Assembly: GCF_001562255.1 (NCBI RefSeq)
Contig: NZ_CP014301.1
Location: forward strand, 4,123,501-4,187,500
Source of the DNA: Bosea sp. PAMC 26642
GTDB taxonomy: Bacteria; Pseudomonadota; Alphaproteobacteria; Rhizobiales; Beijerinckiaceae
Direction of reading: 5' to 3'
Length of the DNA stretch: 64,000 nucleotides
The notes under the pieces were generated by a model. That model did no database searches. It saw nothing but the letters and a program-made list of their open reading frames with translations, and had not been told where the DNA came from. Of the stretch, positions 49,096 to 57,763 are shown piece after piece. Positions within the stretch are counted from its first letter, which is position 1; the number at the start of each line of letters is the position of its first letter. Both the position numbers and the translations under genes were made by a program.

Positions 49096-49353
49096 ATGCC
49101 TAAAGATAGCATTAGCGATGGTCACGGCTCCGCTGGGGCAGCTATAAGATCAAATGTAACAACTCTATACGTTACGGCGCCGCCGCTTCGCTTCCGGGAG
49201 ATTGGCATCGCCGCGGTTGCCGGAGCGCTCGCTGCATCTTCCACAAAGTCGGGGGATGATTGTTCGACTTTGCTAACGCCGCAGCGCCAGCTGAAAAGAG
49301 CCGAGACAGAAGCCGATTTGGACCTGGGCAGCTATTGCCTGTCGAATAATTGA
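49096..49353 (+). CDS. Small protein of unknown function
   Basis: The 85-residue frame beginning MPKDSISDGHGSAGAAIRS has GAGGAAA nine bases before the ATG, which supports expression. It has a short hydrophobic stretch (IGIAAVAGALAAS) and a polar tail. No family is recognised. A 19-bp perfect hairpin starts 22 bases after the stop. Confidence 0.45.
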   Translation: MPKDSISDGHGSAGAAIRSNVTTLYVTAPPLRFREIGIAAVAGALAASSTKSGDDCSTLLTPQRQLKRAETEADLDLGSYCLSNN

Positions 49354-49375
49354 TGTTGTCCACGTTGCCAAGGGA

Positions 49376-49422
49376 CGGTGTCGCGCAGGCTCCCCAAGAA
49401 ATTGGGAGCCTGCGCGACACCG
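49376..49422. repeat. 19-bp perfect hairpin
   Basis: Bases 49,376-49,394 (beginning CGGTGTCGCGCAGG) are the exact reverse complement of 49,404-49,422, with a 9-base loop CAAGAAATT. No T-run follows on either side. The GC-rich arms stand out in AT-rich DNA. It may end transcription of the small gene before it or be a trace of a mobile element. Confidence 0.85.
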
Positions 49423-49519
49423 CCGAGTCACTCCATACTGTTTAGCGAATTAGGCAATAAGGTGGCGCGCTTTATACCCAAGCACTCGGTATACATCAAT
49501 TGAAATAACGAGGTGAAAC

Positions 49520-49927
49520 ATGCCATTTGTCAGAACATCAATGCCTATGGGAACAGAGCAGACCCAAAAACTGCGGATCGTGCAAGGGATTCATGAAGCT
49601 TTAGTTGAAAGTATCGGAATGCCAAAAGATGAGCTGTTCAACCTAGTCACTGAATATGGGGACGGTGAGTTCTTCTATAATCGAAGTTTCAATGGTATAG
49701 CCCGTTCTGAAACCCTGATCGTTGTTGAAATCACGATGCGCAGAGGCCGAAGCGACGCCATGAAACGCGATCTTTATGCTGCCATCAGCCGAAATCTCGA
49801 AGCGACGGCGACTGTATCGCCTAAAGACATTTTTATTTTCATGCACGAGAATGACTATTCGGACTGGAGCGTCGGAAATGGTGTATTCGCTATGGCGATC
49901 GCCCAACAGCGCGGTACTGACGGTTAG
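49520..49927 (+). CDS. Tautomerase family protein
   Basis: The 135-residue protein begins MPFVRTSMP; removal of Met would expose Pro1, the catalytic base of 4-oxalocrotonate-type tautomerases. The two halves (residues 2-60 and 66-125, the latter with ETLIVVEITMRRGRSDAMKRDLYAAISRNLEATATVSPKDIFI) look like a fused duplicate of the 60-residue unit. The substrate is unknown. A ribosome site GAGGTG precedes the ATG. Confidence 0.85.
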   Translation: MPFVRTSMPMGTEQTQKLRIVQGIHEALVESIGMPKDELFNLVTEYGDGEFFYNRSFNGIARSETLIVVEITMRRGRSDAMKRDLYAAISRNLEATATVSPKDIFIFMHENDYSDWSVGNGVFAMAIAQQRGTDG

Positions 49928-50173
49928 GGTTTGGTCCTATGACCACTAGCTGACGGTCGCGCATTCAGACGGCGGGCGGTTCGGTCGATGGCCTCCGCCT
50001 CGGGAAGGCCATAGGTGATTATGTGCGGGGACGGGTTGTCCATGAGCGAAAGATCTCCGAACGCTAAATTCTGATAGCTATGCACGACGACGTTTGAGGC
50101 AGCCGTGCGTGGCGCGCCCTATCTAGCACGCAGACGCCAGATGTCCTCACCCGAGAGCGGCATCTGGCGTTGA

Positions 50174-50222
50174 TATAGGAATAATATCCTGTTATAATGC
50201 GTTTCGTTAGGGAGCGCATTAT
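50174..50222 (+). promoter_or_regulatory. Operator palindrome, -10 box and Shine-Dalgarno hairpin, copy C
   Basis: ATAGGA-N6-TCCTGT (50,175-50,192) is followed by TATAAT (50,193-50,198), a strong -10 box. ATAATGCG (50,194-50,201) pairs perfectly with CGCATTAT (50,215-50,222); the loop holds AGGGAG and the stem reaches into the ATG at 50,221. The hairpin differs from copy A by paired changes (AATGCG/CGCATT against GATGCG/CGCATC). Confidence 0.7.
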
Positions 50223-50787
50223 GGTCGATCTAGAGGTTCGGGTTCGAAATCCATCAGTTACCGATGCGATCATACGCTTTTATCGGGATTGGTGGCTCGC
50301 CAGATGCGGTACGATCGTCGGCTTCCTGGACTCGCTATTCGTCATCGAATTTCGGGCAGCAGGCTACGACATCAACGAGCTGTTCGAGGCATTCGTTGAC
50401 GCCAATGAAAAGCTGGAACGACAGGCTTATAGACTCGGACATCAGCGGCATTACGGGATTGGGTACCTCGCCAGAAGCCCTATACGGGAAACCGGTCTTA
50501 TACGCGCTCTGGTGATGGTCGAACCGCAAGCCGTCGACTCTTTTGTGCGAGAGTCTACCGCACTTTTCGAGCGTCGAAGCGGTCTGACAGTCGCCAAGTG
50601 CGATATCGATCCAGGTGATCCAGATGCCCAATGGCGATGGTTGGCAAACGGCGTTCGGGCATCGATCGCGATGTTCGAAAACGTTGAGCCCATGTTTGTC
50701 GTTCTAGGCCAAAACTCTTCCAGGGGCGGAAAAGGGAAGGATACCTCGGCAGCTAGAGCCCTAAAGGACGTCTGCGTTGGCGGCTAA
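50221..50787 (+). CDS. Orphan 188-aa protein, full copy of a triplicated gene
   Basis: The protein begins MVDLEVRVRNPSVTDAIIRF and has an aromatic-rich section (YRDWWLARCGTIVGFLDSLFVIEF), then helical parts. It has no membrane segments or signal peptide. I do not recognise the family. Its 5' end including the leader hairpin is repeated at 40,984 and 43,148, where the gene is cut short. The strong promoter, palindromic operator and SD hairpin suggest tight control, as for toxins or selfish genes, but there is no direct evidence of activity. Confidence 0.7.
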   Translation: MVDLEVRVRNPSVTDAIIRFYRDWWLARCGTIVGFLDSLFVIEFRAAGYDINELFEAFVDANEKLERQAYRLGHQRHYGIGYLARSPIRETGLIRALVMVEPQAVDSFVRESTALFERRSGLTVAKCDIDPGDPDAQWRWLANGVRASIAMFENVEPMFVVLGQNSSRGGKGKDTSAARALKDVCVGG

Positions 50788-50999
50788 AATTCGGTCCTAT
50801 AGAGCGCGCTCGGTTACATAGCCTGACAGGACGCGCCAAGTGCGGAATTTAGGTCTCCGCTCGAAAGCAGACATGCGCTCAAGGCTTGGATTGCGCCGCG
50901 GCACAACGCGCGTTTACTCGCACTACGGCAATCCCTGGACGCCAGGCCGTTGAATTATGCGAGCCGTAAAACAATCGACCCTCTCACTAAGGTGCGGAT

Positions 51000-51398
51000 T
51001 TATTCGAGAAAGCAGTGTGACAATATCAACTTACAATCATGGTCATTACTAATACATCCCGACACTATAGTTGACAATTGTCGACGAGTGAACACAGCGT
51101 TATTCCAATATATCTGCCCTCGTCCTAGTATAACATGAGCGCACTGCCCAGGCTGGTACTCTTGGGCAACAACGCAGCGAGAGTTCTTGCACTCAGACAA
51201 TGCCAAGTTACGCGCTTCTCCGGCAGTCGCCGCAGTTCCAAATCCGCGAAATACACGGCCTTGCTTTGGAACAACAGCGAGGGCGCCGTACTCTGCCGCC
51301 GTAGCGAAGGAAAAATCCGCGTGGAGGAAGGTTGCGAGACCAGCTAACAAAATCGCAGTGCGCAAAGATTGTATCAATAACGCAGTTCCCGTGGCCAT
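51000..51398 (-). CDS. Exported DUF4189 protein
   Basis: The 132-residue protein has a signal peptide (TALLIQSLRTAILLAGLATF...ATA) and a DUF4189 domain: YGALAVVPKQGRVFRGFGTA, then EARNLALSECKNSRCVVAQEYQPGQCAHVI with paired cysteines. DUF4189 proteins are small periplasmic proteins of unknown role, often with several disulfides. It lies on the same strand and downstream of the broken caspase gene and may belong to that gene set. Confidence 0.8.
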   Translation of the reverse strand: MATGTALLIQSLRTAILLAGLATFLHADFSFATAAEYGALAVVPKQGRVFRGFGTAATAGEARNLALSECKNSRCVVAQEYQPGQCAHVILGRGQIYWNNAVFTRRQLSTIVSGCISNDHDCKLILSHCFLE

Positions 51399-51669
51399 TC
51401 GTTAATCTTAGTCGATACAGTTTCGGAAACAAGGCAAAATGCCCACAGGATGAACGGGCTTTCATGAGCGGGATAGCTTAAATTGCTGACAGGTTCATAT
51501 TATAATCGACGGTATTAATCTGGCGTAGGCAGGAAACCGGTGACGATTCGATGTCGTACGCCAGATTTAGAGAGGAAAATGACTAGATTTCTGCTGGACC
51601 ATTCTCGATCCAGGGAACCCTGATAGCAGCCTACCCTTGTGATCTCGACGTTGCTGGTCCTAGCTAAAG

Positions 51670-52060
51670 CCGACGGAACCCATGCGCGGTTGAAATAGAA
51701 ATTTCTTGCAGCGAAACGGACAGCTCGGGCGTCTGCCGACCGTTTGTCTTCTTGTTGACTTCAACCCCCACGCGACGGAACAGCTGACCTACCTCCAATC
51801 CAGGCTCACGGAACTGCTCCACAAATGCGGCGGTGAACGGACTGTTGCGGCCTGTGCCGTCAGCGCCTCTCTCATGGCGCGTCGATTGAGTTTCTGCGCT
51901 TCGAAAACCACAAACCCGTTGGATCGCAAAGCTTCAGCTAAATCTGACGCGTCGTTAGCCGTGTTTGGCAGCGCCGGCACCGTGAGGTAATTCGAATTGC
52001 CAATAACCAGCGCTACGCGTCTTTCGGTCGGAGACGCAGCTAAAACTGCAGAAGTTTACG
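51670..52060 (-). pseudogene. Broken caspase-like (C14) gene
   Basis: The minus strand gives ERRVALVIGNSNYLTVPALP and NTANDASDLAEALRSNGF, nearly identical to the start of the caspase at 54,355. It then jumps at a frameshifted internal deletion to FTAAFVEQFREPGLEVGQLF and NKKTNGRQTPELSVSL. About 130 codons with the catalytic His and Cys are gone, the signal peptide frame is broken, and the coiled coil is absent. It follows the exported-family gene at 52,177 as the intact caspase follows the one at 56,474, so it is a decayed duplicate of a two-gene unit. Confidence 0.85.
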
Positions 52061-52176
52061 CAAAGCAAATAAAAATCGAAAAAAAGAGAAATATATTTGA
52101 GACAGAATTGGAATTCTGACGTCCAGTGGCTGAGATCGCGCTGGCCGACTAGTTTTGCTTTTGTTGCCTCACCATC

Positions 52177-52662
52177 TCAAAGCACCTCACAGCTCGCTTG
52201 GTGGACTTCAGGACGATGGAACTCGACATGTCTTCCGCGTCTCCGCGCATAACGTTCAAACGATGTGCGACCGGGCTTCAACCTCCATTCCAATGAGACT
52301 GAGCATGAGCTGGCACCGTCCGTCTTTAGCATAATCGCGAACGTGTGCGACGATTCGGCTTGGAGTCTCATTAGGGTTCTTTCATTCAGAACCTTCCAAC
52401 GACCCGGTATATGTCCATTCAGGTCGTCACCAAGGTCACCTTCTTGAAGTCGCCCTCTACCTGTTCGGCCGCGCCGTATACGCCTATATGATTCGGAGAT
52501 ATTGCCTCCCGGCATTAGCGTCACGGTCAGTACCGAACTGATCAATCGGGAGCGACTTTCCAGCTCGGATTCTGTCCAAGCCATCGTCAGCCGAAATTGC
52601 ACTTCCTTTGCCAGTGATACGGTAGGCAACCAAAGAAGCGTTAGTGCAAAAATGTATCTCAT
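52177..52662 (-). CDS. Exported protein of the caspase-linked family (member 1)
   Basis: The 161-residue protein has a signal peptide (MRYIFALTLLWLPTVSLA) and then VQFRLTMAWTESELESRSRL, VTLMPGGNISESY, GDLGDDL, GRWKVLNERTLMRL, IMLKTDGASSC and a final ASCEVL. The same landmarks occur in the proteins at 56,474, 57,167 and 57,764, closest to the first (about half identical). Two conserved cysteines suggest a disulfide. The fold looks like a beta sandwich of about 140 residues. I do not recognise a named family. It is just upstream of the broken caspase gene. Confidence 0.8.
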   Translation of the reverse strand: MRYIFALTLLWLPTVSLAKEVQFRLTMAWTESELESRSRLISSVLTVTLMPGGNISESYRRIRRGRTGRGRLQEGDLGDDLNGHIPGRWKVLNERTLMRLQAESSHTFAIMLKTDGASSCSVSLEWRLKPGRTSFERYARRRGRHVEFHRPEVHQASCEVL

Positions 52663-52869
52663 TGCTGTGGAAGTTCACCAAGGCTGATCACGATAAAATT
52701 GAACGGTCAAGGATCGATGTTCGTTGCGGCGCGCTGAAACTATGAAAGGATCAGGTCGGCTGGACATTCGGAATTATCAGCACTAAGTGGCGGCTGCGCA
52801 AGAGCGCGTCTTCTAAAGTCTGGACGGATGGTTGCGCTACGTCTTCGCACCGGCGCCTGCCGGCGCGCA

Positions 52870-53215
52870 AATGCGCGGCGTGCGCCCATTCGAAACGGGA
52901 TCCGCCAAGGTTCGCCGTCCTGCCGCGTGACCCGCAACAGCCTGCAGTGGAAGGGCGCACGCAAAGGCTAAGGTCCGCCCAAGACGCTCTACAACCGCTT
53001 CATTCGCTGGAGCCGCTCGGTGTCTTCGACCGGATCTTTGCCGGGCTTGCCGGCAAAGGGCCCAAGCCGGAGCGGATCATGATCAACGCGACGCATCTGA
53101 AGGCGCACCGCACGGCGGCGGGCCTGTTAAAAAGGGGGCTCTTCCCAGTCGTATCGGGCGCACCAAGGGCGGACTGAACTCCAAGCGCCATTGCACCAAC
53201 GTTGATTACGATTAG
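52870..53215 (+). pseudogene. IS5-family (IS427-like) transposase remnant
   Basis: Frames in succession give RVTRNSLQWKGARKG, GPPKTLYNRFIRWSR, then LGVFDRIFAGLAGKGPKPER and IMINATHLKAHRTAAGLLKRGLF, the middle part of an IS5-type transposase. There are at least two frameshifts and a stop, and both ends are missing. It marks former mobile-element activity between the two caspase units. Confidence 0.8.
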
Positions 53216-53456
53216 AAAATTTGATCACATCTTTTGGGAGCCGATGATTATTCTGATTTGGTTGCAACTTTAGATGGTGCATCGAGAAAATTTGTGGCCC
53301 TATCGATCACTTTCCGATTTGAGGGCAAATGCCTATGACTTCAGTTTAGGTCACCAGCCTACCATCTTAGACAATCATGTTTATACTCGACACACCAGTA
53401 TTCGACACACCAGCGCATGACAAAATCTAAACCTCATCAAACCGCCAATATTTTCT

Positions 53457-53852
53457 CTAGGATATCTTTTTTGATTGATATTGTACATGAAAATGCGCGC
53501 CGTGACCATTAATTTCATGGTGGAACGCCGTTCTTCCGTCTTTTGTTTTATTTATATTAGAGACATTATAAGAATTTAGTATCCGTAACATTTCCGGGAT
53601 GTATTGTTCAATTCCCCGTGATCTTAAGTCGATCGCAGCCCACACAGAGTGAGCTGTCTTTTTTCCTTTCTCCATTATATATATTTTATCGTTCTCATCC
53701 TGAGATCTAAATATGCATGTCACATAAAGATCAACCTTGCGTTTCGATTTCATATGTGATGAAAGCTGAATCATTATATGGCATAACTTCGGATTAAATT
53801 TCAATAGTTTTTGCCATTCTACGTTAAGCCGTTGTTCGGACATGATTAACAT
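53457..53852 (-). CDS. Peptidase M15-like protein (DD-peptidase fold)
   Basis: The 131-residue protein matches the zinc site of M15 peptidases: FRSQDEN (Arg49), TAHSVWAAID with His68 and Asp75 at the S-x-H-x2-G-x-A-x-D spacing, and GAHFHV with His120 and His122. Such enzymes cut D-Ala-D-Ala or L-Ala-D-Glu bonds in peptidoglycan. No signal peptide is visible, so it may act in the cytoplasm or be released by other means. The ATG at 53852 has GGAG seven bases before it. The DNA is very AT-rich. It lies between the two caspase units. Confidence 0.65.
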   Translation of the reverse strand: MLIMSEQRLNVEWQKLLKFNPKLCHIMIQLSSHMKSKRKVDLYVTCIFRSQDENDKIYIMEKGKKTAHSVWAAIDLRSRGIEQYIPEMLRILNSYNVSNINKTKDGRTAFHHEINGHGAHFHVQYQSKKIS

Positions 53853-54354
53853 TTCTATTCTCCAATTATAACGTGTTACTATGAACTGCCTACGGGCCAA
53901 TTATCGTCGTAAGGCCGGATGTAAGTAGTTGTCACAATATATGACATCACTTGCCGATAGATCGATTCGACAAGTGCGAATCCGTATTCCTTTTTTTAAC
54001 CGCCATGTCTGCGAACTACATCACATAGTCGTCCTACCTACAAAGCGGCGCTCGAGGTTATAATATTATATCACTATGCCGATCTAGGTAGTGAACCTTC
54101 GTTGACTTGTTCCTTGCAACTAGCATCTCCATGCTCCAGTGCCCGTCCACTCTAAACGCGTGGCCGCAGCAATCGGCATCGGAGGTGACTTGGGCGGTTA
54201 GCCTTTCATCAGGTTCAAATGCCATTTCGGCGCTCCGTACGCGAATATTGCGTTACCCGATGCAATGCCTGCGGCAAAAAACAAACTTATTGACACGATT
54301 ATCTACGAGGAGGTGACCCTCTGGAGCGATGCGGTTCTCAGGCAGGGCTTATTG
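53853..54354. other. Gene-free stretch before the caspase gene end
   Basis: About 500 bases without a convincing gene. Short frames exist on the plus strand but lack ribosome sites and similarity. Confidence 0.5.
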
Positions 54355-56421
54355 TCACTCACAGAACGACTGACCATTGAAACTGAAGCACCGTCCAGAT
54401 CGCGTCGACTTCGGCGCCGCCGGCGCTCGGATAGCCGGAGCGGGTCTTGAAGGAACCTGCCTCACCACTCGCTTTTTGTCCGCAACGCAACCGCCATCGC
54501 CATTCAGCGTCTCGCCGCGCGGGCAGGTCTTTGCGACGCAGGCGTTTCCGCGAAGCAGTTGGTGGACAGAACAGGTCGGGGCGCAGACGCGCTCATCTTG
54601 TTTTTGTAAGAGGTTTAAGAAGTTCGGATCCGGTCGTTCTGGGGCGGGGACGTTAGCTAGCTTGATGAACAGTTGAACGGCTTCTTTGACGTTGGGGCTC
54701 GTCCATCCCTCGGTAGCGGCCCCATTAAAACAACCAATCCGGGACAATTCCAGATTGATCGTGCGCGCTAGGACGCGGGAGTCCTGAGGCGTTGGCAATT
54801 CTTCGGCGTCAACCGCGCGCGGCAACGATGCCATCTGCGTGGAGCTCGCTGTCGCTGCGGTTTTAGCCGCCTCGGCCGCAAGAGCCACTTCCTTCTGCAC
54901 CCTGAGAAGCTCCTCGTTGGCGCGACGCTTCTCGGCTTCGAGTTCCTGGAGCAGTTTAACCCGTTCGCGCTCGGCCGCGTCTCGCAAACCCTGTTCGGCT
55001 TTGAACCGGTCCGACAGTTCAAGCGTAGATTTCCGGTTCTGCTCCTCCAGCAAAAGAAGGCGCTTAGCCAAGCGTTCATCCTCGTCCTGCTTCTGTCGGC
55101 TTGCAGCTGTTTCGGCCGCCTTCAATCGCTGGGCCTGCTCTGTAGCGATGCGCTCACGCTCAGCACTGAGCCGTTCGCGCTCCTTGTCGCTCTGGGCTCG
55201 CTTCTCTTCGGACGTCGCGCGATTGGCAAGCTCGCTCTGGAAGCGGCGTTTCTCCTCTTCAAGTTGTGCTAGTCGAGCATCGAGCAGCTTCTTCTGCTCT
55301 GCCTGTGCGCGGACGGCATCTTGCTGGGCTTTGCGCAGCACGTCTGCGTGCGTGTCCGCGAGTTTTTGTCGTTCCTGCCGTTCGGCCTCGAGACGCAAGC
55401 GCTCTTGACGGTTAGCTGCCTCGGCGGCGTTCTCCGCTTTTCGACGATCTTCCTCGAACTGGTCGAGCTGCCTTCGCAAAGTAGCTTCTCGCTGGGTCCT
55501 TTCCAGGACGTCAAGGCGCGCTTTGGCGGCATCGGCCAGAACGCTTGCTGGAAACCGCTCCAAAAAGCCTTTTAAGGCAGGCGCATCTCCACTAGCGCGA
55601 ACTTTCGACCATGCGGTCACGTCCGTCTCGCGGAGATTAAAGTAGAAGTCGCCGAGCAGAGAGATCGACAACTCTGGGGTCTGTCGGCCATCGGTCTTCT
55701 TGTTCACTTCGACAGCCACGCGCCGAAAGAGCTGTCCAACCTCAACCCCGGGCTCGCGAAGTTGCTCGACGAAGGCTGCTGTAAATGGGCTGTTGCGACC
55801 GGCTCCATCAGCTGCCACGTCATTCGCCTGAGTTGCGTAGGCGACCACCATTCCCTGGTTCTGTGCGATCCGCGCTAAGCCACGTGTCTCGCCGGTGCTT
55901 CTTGTCCGCGGCGCGCGCGCAAGACGGTCTGAAAGCGGATTGTTACGGCATGCATCCAATATGAGGATACGCGGGCCCTTAGCGTTACTCAAAGCCTCTA
56001 TCACGTCGGCGACTCTCGTCGTCTCGTATGGTATTCCGAACTCGTCGGACGGCGCGCTGTCGGTCGAGACGAGATAGTTCTCACCGCGAAACTGCAAACC
56101 GTGACCTGCATAATAAAACAGCGCGGCGTCGGCTCCGTCCGCCAGTCTCGCGAAACGGCCGAGAGCTTCACCCATTCCTCGTCGGTCAAGATTGCGGGCT
56201 TCAATAACCTCAAAACCATTGTTCCGAAGGCCCTCTGCAACATCGCTGGCATCGTTGGCCGTGTTCGGAAGTGCAGGGACGGTTCTATAGGTTGAGTTGC
56301 CGATGACGAGTGCTACACGTCGTTCGGACGTCTCGCCGGGAGCGGCCTCAACGACGGTCACGAACCCAACGCCAACAGCGATGGCCAAGCGACAGATGAT
56401 CAGTAGGCGCGCAAGTATCAT
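54355..56421 (-). CDS. Exported caspase-like (C14) peptidase with coiled coil and cysteine-rich C-terminus
   Basis: The 688-residue protein has a signal peptide (to about residue 27), then a caspase p20-like domain: RRVALVIGNSTYRTVPALPN, catalytic His107 in FYYAGHGLQ and Cys158 in LILDACRNNP. SPFTAAFVEQLREPGVEVGQ follows as in bacterial orthocaspases. Residues about 300-530 form a long charged coiled coil (RERLSAERERIATEQAQRLK and similar). The C-terminus has eight or more cysteines, including CAPTCSVHQLLRGNACVAKTC and the end GRCFSFNGQSFCE. The exported location with both catalytic residues present suggests a periplasmic protease. Its 56,474 neighbour is 52 bases upstream on the same strand. 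Confidence 0.92.
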   Translation of the reverse strand: MILARLLIICRLAIAVGVGFVTVVEAAPGETSERRVALVIGNSTYRTVPALPNTANDASDVAEGLRNNGFEVIEARNLDRRGMGEALGRFARLADGADAALFYYAGHGLQFRGENYLVSTDSAPSDEFGIPYETTRVADVIEALSNAKGPRILILDACRNNPLSDRLARAPRTRSTGETRGLARIAQNQGMVVAYATQANDVAADGAGRNSPFTAAFVEQLREPGVEVGQLFRRVAVEVNKKTDGRQTPELSISLLGDFYFNLRETDVTAWSKVRASGDAPALKGFLERFPASVLADAAKARLDVLERTQREATLRRQLDQFEEDRRKAENAAEAANRQERLRLEAERQERQKLADTHADVLRKAQQDAVRAQAEQKKLLDARLAQLEEEKRRFQSELANRATSEEKRAQSDKERERLSAERERIATEQAQRLKAAETAASRQKQDEDERLAKRLLLLEEQNRKSTLELSDRFKAEQGLRDAAERERVKLLQELEAEKRRANEELLRVQKEVALAAEAAKTAATASSTQMASLPRAVDAEELPTPQDSRVLARTINLELSRIGCFNGAATEGWTSPNVKEAVQLFIKLANVPAPERPDPNFLNLLQKQDERVCAPTCSVHQLLRGNACVAKTCPRGETLNGDGGCVADKKRVVRQVPSRPAPAIRAPAAPKSTRSGRCFSFNGQSFCE

Positions 56422-56473
56422 GAGGTACCGCTGATACCGGTTGAAGGGGGCTTATTTTCTTGGATCGATATCG

Positions 56474-56986
56474 TCATCCCATCACTTCGCAATTCGCTTG
56501 ATGAACTGTCGGTTGGGTGAAGCTGTCAACCCGTGGCCCGCGCCGAGTTTGTCGCTGTTCGACGAGCGTGGAAACGCCGTCCTTGGCGCGCCATTCAAGT
56601 GCAATTGAGCACGACCGTAGCCCATCAGTCGTCAGCCGGATTGTGAAGGTATGGGTAGTATGGGCGGCAAGCCGTATCAGACTGTGCGCATTTAGAACTC
56701 GCCAGCGACCAACGATAACGCCTGAGAAATCCTCACCGAGCTCACCCTCTTGTACTCTGGTACGCCTGCCGGGCCTTCCTCCACGCAGGCGAGTGTAACT
56801 TTCCAACACCTTAGCACCCGGCATCAATGTGACCAGCAACCTTGACATGACCAACCGCGAACGCTCACCGGCTTCGGTGGGATCCTGCGTCCAGGCCATG
56901 GTCAGCCGGAATTGGGCATTCTGCGCCACCGCGACCGTCGGAAAAAGCGCAGCTGCGACGATAACTAATGCTCGCGCGATCGACAT
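56474..56986 (-). CDS. Exported protein of the caspase-linked family (member 2)
   Basis: The 170-residue protein has a signal peptide MSIARALVIVAAALFPTVAVA. Landmarks are AQFRLTMAWTQDPTEAGERS, VTLMPGAKVLESYTRL, GELGEDFSGV, GRWRVLNAHSLIRL, TTDGLRSCSIALEWRAKDG and HQANCEVMG. It precedes the intact caspase by 52 bases in the same direction, so they are probably one operon: this protein may be substrate, inhibitor or adaptor of the caspase. The frame extends to 57019 through a GGCAG repeat, but the ATG at 56986 starts the signal peptide. Confidence 0.82.
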   Translation of the reverse strand: MSIARALVIVAAALFPTVAVAQNAQFRLTMAWTQDPTEAGERSRLVMSRLLVTLMPGAKVLESYTRLRGGRPGRRTRVQEGELGEDFSGVIVGRWRVLNAHSLIRLAAHTTHTFTIRLTTDGLRSCSIALEWRAKDGVSTLVEQRQTRRGPRVDSFTQPTVHQANCEVMG

Positions 56987-57166
56987 ATCTACGCTCGCAC
57001 CTGCCTGCCTGCCTGGCATCGAAACTCAGCCTAGTCAGTCGCAATCATCATATTAGACGCCTGAGCACATCGCCTATAGGAAAATTACGTCAAGCTACCC
57101 CGGTAACTTGCATAACCATCCGTTTAGCCATAGCCTCGGCTTCTTCTATCAGGCAGGCGAAGCTGA

Positions 57167-57679
57167 ATGCAATGTGCCGTATTGCCTCTGGTCGCATTTT
57201 GCCTCCTTCAATGCTCAGCTGCTTTGGCAGAAGAAGTCCGCTTCGAGGTGTCGCTGGCGTGGATCCATCACCAGGTATCTCCGAAAGTGCAGAGTCGGCA
57301 AAATCAACGCAGCATCATCGTTACGCTAAAACCCGGCAACCGCGTCGAGGAATCAATACTCAATACCGTCGACGGCAACGCTAGTAGAGCACTGAATTTT
57401 AGTCGCCAGGGAGGCTTGGGCGAGGAATTCGGTGAACGCCGAAAGAGCGCCTGGAAGGTGGTTAACGCGAACACCTTGGCGCGGGTCCAAGATCGCAAGA
57501 CCTACAGTTGGGTGATCTGGCTGAGGACCGACGGCCAAAAACGCTGTACTGTGACGATGGAATGGAAGTTGAAGCCTGGTCAAACCGAATATGTTGGCTG
57601 GGCCTCCAGGCTTAAGCAGGAATTCCGCTTTACAGAACCAACTGACATTTTCACTTCATGCCGGGCCATAATTAATTAA
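57167..57679 (+). CDS. Exported protein of the caspase-linked family (member 3)
   Basis: The 170-residue protein, divergent from member 2, has a signal peptide ending SAALA. Landmarks are VRFEVSLAWIHHQVS, VTLKPGNRVEESILN, GGLGEEFGE, AWKVVNANTLARVQ, LRTDGQKRCTVTMEWKLKPG and a C-terminal SCRA in place of SCEV. Identity to members 1 and 2 is low outside these points, showing long divergence. It shares the divergent promoter region 56,987-57,166 with the caspase operon. Confidence 0.8.
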   Translation: MQCAVLPLVAFCLLQCSAALAEEVRFEVSLAWIHHQVSPKVQSRQNQRSIIVTLKPGNRVEESILNTVDGNASRALNFSRQGGLGEEFGERRKSAWKVVNANTLARVQDRKTYSWVIWLRTDGQKRCTVTMEWKLKPGQTEYVGWASRLKQEFRFTEPTDIFTSCRAIIN

Positions 57680-57763
57680 TGTCGGACTGTTTCACTGTGG
57701 TCGGTTAAAAGCCGCGAGCTCAGTGATATTAGAGCGAGGCGCACCCATGACAATGGAGGAATT

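Noticed and set aside
51706-51990. 94-codon plus-strand frame
   Set aside because: It is antisense to the decayed caspase gene, which has clear similarity on the minus strand.
54839-55408. 189-codon plus-strand frame rich in Ser and Arg
   Set aside because: It is the shadow of the caspase coiled-coil region, whose repetitive codons keep the opposite strand open.
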